Assembly: GCA_009760885.1 (NCBI GenBank)
Contig: CM019701.1
Location: 15,706,282-15,770,281 of the forward strand
Length of the DNA: 64,000 nt
Direction of reading: 5' to 3'
Source of the DNA: Achatina immaculata
Taxonomy: Eukaryota; Mollusca; Gastropoda; Stylommatophora; Achatinidae
Position 1 is the first letter of the stretch; each line of letters starts with the position of its first letter. Made by a program: the position numbers and the translations under genes. Positions 57,413 to 64,000 of this stretch are shown piece after piece. The notes beneath the pieces are model-generated. The model was not told where the DNA came from and did not search any database. It saw only the letters and a list, made by a program, of their open reading frames with translations.

Positions 57413-57469
57413 GTGAACGTCGTGATATTTCGACCCTGGGAGTAAAAAGCTCTAGATAAACTGGTGCGG

Positions 57470-57945
57470 ATGTACCAACCTACATAGTCAGACACAGGTC
57501 CAACAACCTACATAGTCAGACACAGGTCCAACAACTTACATAGTCAGACACAGGTCCACCAACTTACATAGTCAGACAAAGGTCCAACAACCTACATAGT
57601 CAGACACAGGTCCACCATCTTACATAGTCAGACACGGCCCACCAACTTACATAGTCAGACACAGGTCCACCAACTTACATAGTCAGACACAGGTCCAACA
57701 ACCTACATAGTCAGACACAGGTCCAACAACCTACATAGTCAGACACAGGTCCACCAACTTACATAGTCAGACACAGGTCCAACAACCTACATAGTCAGAC
57801 AGGTCCAACAACTTACATAGTCAGACACAGGTCCAACAACCTACATAGTCAGACGAGTCCAACAACCTACATATTCAGACACAGATCCAACAACCTACAT
57901 ATTCAGACACAGATCCAACAACCTACATGGTCAGATACAAGATTC
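57470..57945. repeat. 28-bp minisatellite
   Basis: About seventeen units CCAACAACCTACATAGTCAG then ACACAGGT. Frequent AACCTA/AACTTA variation and occasional 2-4 bp deletions. Confidence 0.94.
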
Positions 57946-58530
57946 AATACCTACCTGACCGTAGCTGATTGGTTTCAATGGAGCAGTGGTTTCGTTATTT
58001 GATACAATCACAATGAAGGGATGAAGTGTATCTTTCATATTATCATGGTTACTCATGTCTGAAGTATTTAGTCTGCTAAAGATCTGGAAAAGACTGGTTG
58101 TGAAATGAGGAATGGCGAATGTGAATAGAATTCGCTACATGTCTGCTAGCAAGGTTTCTAAGGATGATTCTTGGTTACGGTGATTATTTCCATGTTCTGT
58201 GTTCTGTTGTTAGTTTGTTTTACCTAAATGATCTACAACTCACTGATTCAGTATCATCAGTATCATCAGTATCATACGTATAAAAACAATTATTCTGTTT
58301 TGACTGGTGTCCAGTAAGTTATGCTAGATCTTATATCTTTGTACATAAACTACAATATCTAGGTAGAGAGTGGGTGGAATAGGGAGAGAAAGAAGAGAGA
58401 GAGAGAGAGAGAGAGAGTTGCTGAATGCCGGGGGCTGAGAGACGGATCTGAGGAGTGAAGGAGTGGGTATAATTCTTATATGATTCATAGTTCTGATGAT
58501 GAGTTGCTTTGATTATTTTCCAGTTGCTCT
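57946..58530. other. Spacer, nothing recognised
   Basis: Contains an AGTATCATC triplication near 58253 and a short (GA)n run near 58400. No gene supported. Confidence 0.5.
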
Positions 58531-58818
58531 GTAGCACGTCAGGGGTGCATACTATCGCCTTACTTATTTAACTTGTATACTGAAAATATAATGAGGAATG
58601 TTAGAGAAGATGTAGACAAAGAATATTACGATGAAATAAAACTTGGAGTTTACGAAATACCAGAGATTAGACATGCTGATGACACAGTATTACTGTCCAC
58701 AACACAAAAAATTATAGAAAAACTAATTATGTCAGTCCGTAAGAATAATGAAGAGCAAAACCTCTATCTTAAGGCGAAGAAAACTAAATTGTGACAACTG
58801 ACACAACAAATAAGGCAG

Positions 58819-58862
<44 letters not shown>

Positions 58863-59275
58863 CGATGAAAAATTGGAAGAGACGGAGAGTTTTGAATATC
58901 GTGGATAACTACTAACTAATAATGGAAATAGGGAAATTAAAAGGAGGACATCTTTCGCTCTTCAAAAAGTAAAATAACTAAAGAATCTGTGAAGTTGAAA
59001 AGACAGAACTACAAAAATAAGATTTTTAAGGGCATGCAACATATGCCTGTGAGACCTGGACACAATGAGAATTTAGAGAAGAGCGTCGTGGAAGGATACA
59101 TAATGGGAAAAAGAAAGAGAAGAAGATCAAAGCAACGATGGCTGCAAGGCATCGTTGATAATCTGCAAATAGATGCATCAGCAGCAGGGCGTCTAGCTTA
59201 CAAATGAGATGCCTACAGAAGAATTGTTAAGGAGGCAATGTTCCGCTAGAGACATGCGGATGACTGAATGACTAT
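58531..59275 (+). pseudogene. LINE A copy, decayed
   Basis: Plus strand, starting inside RT motif B (RQGCILSPYLFNLYTENIMR), then EIPEIRHADDTVLLSTTQKI (motif C, with the family's Tyr changed to His but both Asp kept), LYLKAKKTKL-stop, a (TA)n expansion, FEY.G, a thumb remnant and the C-terminal block KRKRRRSKQRWLQGIVDNLQ. A deletion joins the CETW region directly to ENLEKSVVEG. Several stops and frameshifts. The tail is degraded to GACTGAATGACT. Confidence 0.82.
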
Positions 59276-59371
59276 AGCAGATGATGCTCTCTACAGCAGA
59301 CACTGTGCTCTATAGCAGACGCTAAGCTCTACGTACGTTATAGTACATTCTGTATGCTACTATATGCTACA
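59276..59371. other. Short spacer
   Basis: CTCTAGCAGACR-type imperfect repeats; nothing else seen. Confidence 0.4.
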
Positions 59372-60590
59372 TTCTCCAACTCAGCACGTTTAAATTCAAT
59401 GGCCTGTGCTTCGATCAGACTAGTGGTGTGGCCATGGCTACCAAAATGGGCCCCATCTATGCATGTCTGTTCAAAGGGTCATTTCGAACACAAGGTTCTG
59501 GAATCCTATAGAGATCCTTTTCCAGCCTACTACAGACGCTACATATATGAAGGAATTGGGGTCACATCTATGCCAGAGGAAGATCTTGACAACTTCATTA
59601 GTTACGTTAAGAATTTCAATCTTGTCATTTCTTTCACCTCCCATGTCTCTACAACTTCGGCAAACTTTCTCCTCATTGCCGTCACTATGGGTCCTACCAG
59701 ACTTACCACTTATGTCCACTATAAACCTACATACTCTCACAGCTATCTCTCGTACTCTTTCCCCCCGCTAGCCCAGATCGTGTAAGGACTCTATTCCCTT
59801 CTCCCAGCTTCTTAGGTTGTGACGTTTGTGTACTGAGGTTAGTGATTTCCATAATCAAGCTCACAGGATGTTAGATTTCTTCTGCCAACGCGGTTATCCA
59901 GAACATGTTCTCACGTCACTTGGAACTGCATCAGCCATATATCCCAGCAACAGGCCCTCACTCCTATACCGGCCTATAGCTTTGACAGAGTCAAACTGGT
60001 ACTCACGAACCACTCCCGTAGTTTAGCAGTTAAGAACATATTGATTCTCCATCTCCATCTCCTCCAGACCGAGATTGATTCACGTGAACTATTTGGGGAA
60101 CCTCCATTGGTGGTCTACAGACGGGACACAACCCTCAGGGACCTATTGAAAGTCGCCTTAAAACGTAGGACTCTTTATGGTACCAGACGTTGGAGACGTC
60201 GTAGATGCAACACGTGCCCATTTGTTGTTGAGGCTAGCCAGATCTCCTTCCTTAAGTCCACGTTATCAGTTCATGAGGACTTCACCTGCACGTCACGCAA
60301 TGTTATTTATGCTATTATGTGCAAACGTGGCATATGAAGTATATAGCAGAGACAGGTTTACACTTGGGAGACCGTTTTTCATCGACATCTTAACGATATT
60401 TCAAAGAGGGCATGGACTCCTGTGTCAAAACACTTTTGCCAAAGAAACCACAGGCCACATCTCTGTTAGTGCAATACGCTCCTGTTCTTCTGATGTACGA
60501 CCTTGGAAGGCTCTAGAACAGCGCTTTATTTTCCAGGCGGACTGTCTCTAACTAGCGGGAATGAACAATATATTTAGCTTCCTTTAAACT
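59372..60590 (+). pseudogene. PLE RT end and GIY-YIG region (copy 3)
   Basis: Frames encode SGVAMATKMGP-like motif B, GHFEHKVLESYRDPFPAYYR, then YIYEGIGVTSMPEEDLDNFI, where both catalytic Asp of the YIDD motif are changed; then SFTSHVSTTSANFLLIAVTM. After a frame shift come LHLLQTEIDSRELFGEPPLV, RRRRCNTCPFVVEASQIS and TSRNVIYAIMCKR. The GIY-YIG core after this point is broken (GI-stop where CGLKYIGE is expected). Unlike copy 2, the frame after VTSM is intact (VTSMPEEDLDN), which shows that the copy 2 shift is derived. Not functional. Confidence 0.82.
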
Positions 60591-61115
60591 TCTTTAGGTT
60601 TCCATCTATTTTCTGCTATTTATACTCTACTTTCTTGTTCCCCGCACATTTCGCTACATTTCTTCATTCACCAGTTTCACATTACCTCCCAGCTTCCCTT
60701 CTCCCCCTCCCCCACCTTCTTCTCTAGCGGCCTAGGGGTATTTATTGCCTCCTGATCTCTTTCCCGAGCCAAACACACACACACACCCGCATCGTTCTCT
60801 CCTGTTCACCGCCGCTAACATCCTATTGGTTCATTCTGTGTTCGTGTGTGGTCTCCAAGCCTTGTGTTTAGGTAGCATTCTTATGTATTGTGTACAAGGA
60901 GGGATGCCACAAAGCTTAAGTTTTTCATTTTCATTTTTCCTCTTTTATTATTATACGTTGTGTTTGTTTTTGTATGTAATCCTTGTAAAAGGCTCAAGCC
61001 GAAATATAAATTGTTTTTTTTTTTTTATTATTTGTGTTTTTTCTCACTTTTGTCACACCCTCTATCGCTTTGTAAAACTGTACCACACACCTCTATCTAC
61101 TCGTATCACATACTA
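59372..61115 (+). mobile_element. Penelope-like element copy 3
   Basis: 5'-truncated PLE starting just before RT motif B and running through GIY-YIG remnants and the 3' tail, which ends in ACACCTCTATCTACTCGT. It lies outside satellite S and has no inverted arm. It is more diverged than copies 1 and 2 and serves as an outgroup. Confidence 0.82.
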
Positions 61116-61635
61116 CATGTGGCATGAGTTTTGCTTTGGACGTCTTATGTTTACCACCATCTGCATTCATTTGTACAACTGCTGCTGTTTATAATCAGGC
61201 CAGAGCTGATAACAGGGAACAATAAACTTGCCAGCCCGAGACTAAGAACCGAGCTTTGTTATTCTTTATTGTTTATTATTTATTGTTTATTATTTATGTG
61301 TCGGAGAGAGGGAAGCAGGCCTTATACTTGAGCCACACAGCGGTCCATGGTCAAACACTAGGAGGTATATCATCATCATCATCATCTAGGCGGCATTAAA
61401 AATTCTCCCCCCCCCCACTTTTTTTTTCTGCACTTACAAACATACAAACACTACAACTAAGTACAGCACACACTTACATACATAAACAAGACTACAACTA
61501 ACACAGCACAAATATATTGTGGCATGCACAAGATATTGATCTAGCCCACATAACCAAAACATGGAGTCACAGATGTCTTTCTAAACATGAAGGAAAAGCT
61601 GCACAAAAGCTAATCTTCACATAAAATCACCATAG
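61116..61635. other. Spacer with TTTATTG repeats
   Basis: Contains (TTTATTGTTTATTA)n near 61260-61300, (ATC)n near 61372, a short C run and A-rich sequence. No gene supported. Confidence 0.5.
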
Positions 61636-62130
<495 letters not shown>

Positions 62131-62308
62131 CAGGCAGGGAGAGAAAGATGGGAGAGAGAGTTTGAGAGAGAGAAGAGACAGAGAGAGAGAAAGATGGTAG
62201 AGAGATGAGAAAGAGAAGAAGAGAAAGATGGGAGAGAGATGAGAAAGACGGGGAGAGAAAGATGGGAGGGAGATGAGAAAGAGAGGAAGATAAAGATGGG
62301 AGAGAGAT

Positions 62309-62340
<32 letters not shown>

Positions 62341-64000
62341 TGGGAGAGAGATGAGAAAGAGAGGAATATAAAGATGAGAGAGAGATGAGAAAAAGAGAGA
62401 GAGAGAGAAAGATGGGAGAGAGATGAGAAAGAGAGAAAGAGAAAGATGAGAGAGAGATGAGAAAGTGAGGAAGAGAAAGATGAGAGAGATGAGAAAGAGA
62501 GGAAGGGAAAGATGGGAGAGAGATGAGAAAGAGAGAGATGAGAAAGAGAGAGAGAAAGATGGGAGAGAGATGAGAGAGAGAGAAAGATGGTAGAGAGAGA
62601 AGTTGAGAGGGAGAGAGATGAGAAAGAGAGGAATATAAAGATGAGAGAGAGATGAGAAAAAGAGAGAGAGAGAGAAAGATGGGAGAGAGATGAGAAAGAG
62701 AGAAAGAGAAAGATGAGAGAGAGATGAGAAAGTGAGGAAGAGAAAGATGAGAGAGATGAGAAAGAGAGGAAGGGAAAGATGGGAGAGAGATGAGAAAGAG
62801 AGAGATGAGAAAGAGAGAGAGAAAGATGGGAGAGAGATGAGAAAGATAGGAAAAGAAAGATGAGAGAGAGATGAGAAAGTGAGGAAGATAAAGATGTGAG
62901 AGAGATGAGAAAGAGAGAAATATAAAGATGGGAGAGAGATGAGAAAGAGAGGAAAAGAAAGATGAGAGAGAGATGAGAAAGAGAAAGATGAGAAAGAGAG
63001 GAAGAGAAAGATGGGAGAGAGATGAGAAAGAGAAGGATAGAAAGACGGGAGAGAAATGAGAAAGAGAGGGAGAGAAAGATGGAAGAGAGATGAGATATAG
63101 AGGGAGATAAAGATGTGTGAGAGATGCGGAAGAGAGATGGGAGAGAGAGAGATTCAGAGAGAGAAGAAGAGACATGGAGAGAAAGATGGTAGAGAGAGAA
63201 GTTGAGAGGGAGAGAAGAAGAGACAGGGAGAGAAAGATGGGAGAGAGATAGGAAAGAGAGGGAGAGAAAGATGGGAGAGAGATGAGCGAGAGAGATGGAA
63301 AGGAGAGGGAGAGATGTGAGAGAGAGAGGGATAGAGATTGTAGTGAGAAAGATGAGAGAGAGAGAAGGATAGAGATTGTGGTGAGAAAGATGAGAGAGAG
63401 GGATATAGATTGTAGTGAAAAAGATGAGAGAGAGAGAAGGATAGAGATTGTAGTGAGAATGATGAGAGAGAGGGAGAGAGATGGGAGAGAGAGATTGGAG
63501 AGAGATGAGAGAGATGAGAGGTAGTGAGATGGGATATAGACGATAAAGAAATAAGAGAGATATGAGAGAGAGAGGGAGCGAGAAAGATTGGAGAGAGAAG
63601 GGAGAGAATGGGAAAGAAATGAGAGAGATTGGAGAGAGATATGGGAGAGAGAGGGAGAGCTAGATGAGAGAGAGGAGAGATAAATGATAGAGATGGGAGA
63701 GAGATGGGGGAGATGGGAAAGAGATGAGAGTGAGAGATAGATGAGAGAGAGGAGAGAGATGGGTGAGACAGAGATGAGAGAGATGGGAGAGAGATGAGAA
63801 AGATGGGAGGGAGAGAGATGAGACGTAGGGAGTGAGAGGGAGAGAGATGAGAGAGAGTGAGAGGGAGAGAGATGAGAGAGAGTGAGAGGGAGAGAGATGA
63901 GAGGGAGGGACAGATGAGAGGGAGGGAGAGATGAGAGAGAGGGAGGGAGAGGTAGAGAGATAAAAGAGAGAGGGAGTGAGAATGAGAGAGATATAAGAGA
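62131..64000. repeat. GA-rich array to the end of the window
   Basis: Nearly 1.9 kb dominated by GAGAGA, GAAAGATGGGAGAGAGATGA and GAGAAAGAGAGG. A block of about 210 bp near 62361-62575 is repeated at about 62628-62840. From 63290 on, units such as GATAGAGATTGTAGTGAGAA recur four times. The 360-codon minus-strand frame (Ser/Leu/His/Pro) is low-complexity translation. Confidence 0.9.

Overview
This window looks like a gene-poor, repeat-dominated stretch of a metazoan nuclear genome, probably a marine invertebrate; a mollusc is plausible but not proven. The reasons are the mix of non-LTR retrotransposons, GIY-YIG Penelope-like elements (PLEs) and Tc1-like transposons, the base composition, and a 100-N assembly gap. 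I found no convincing host protein gene, no rRNA and no intact tRNA. Nearly every long open frame is a retroelement remnant or an artefact of tandem repeats.

Layout. 1-8 kb: a string of unrelated minisatellites (46, 38, 34, 22, about 52 and 44 bp units) with short LINE tails between them. 8.66-36.3 kb: a degenerate satellite with a monomer of about 46-52 bp, split by a series of nested insertions: two PLE insertions, at least six LINE blocks from four families, and second-order nested insertions. 36.3-42.4 kb: fragments of another LINE (E) around 59-60 bp and 72 bp minisatellites, plus the only extended non-repetitive, partly GC-rich segment (about 37.3-39.1 kb). 42.4-57.4 kb: LINE F (CR1/L2-like) in several minus-strand copies, two half copies of one Tc1-like transposon, a 2.2-kb array of a 41-bp unit, composite GA/GTGA purine arrays, and a perfect (ATG)718 tract inside one LINE F copy. 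57.4-64 kb: a 28-bp minisatellite, a decayed LINE A, a third PLE, a GATA/GACA microsatellite and a GA-rich tract that runs to the end.

LINE family labels A-F are mine. A: RTE-like, tail (GAAT)n. B, C and D: other RTE-like or related LINEs. E: LINE with a C-terminal CCHC-type zinc knuckle. F: CR1/L2-like with an apurinic-type endonuclease and a conserved 3' hairpin.

The main points are: (1) PLE insertions with inverted arms, both lying in the satellite next to the same short sequence; (2) an open LINE F frame that keeps its endonuclease and C-terminus but has lost the reverse transcriptase; (3) an uninterrupted 718-copy trinucleotide tract that exactly replaces 673 bp of LINE; (4) one Tc1-in-LINE insertion site seen as two complementary halves 9 kb apart. 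No cellular pathway is encoded here; the elements interact only as nested and mutually disrupting mobile DNA.
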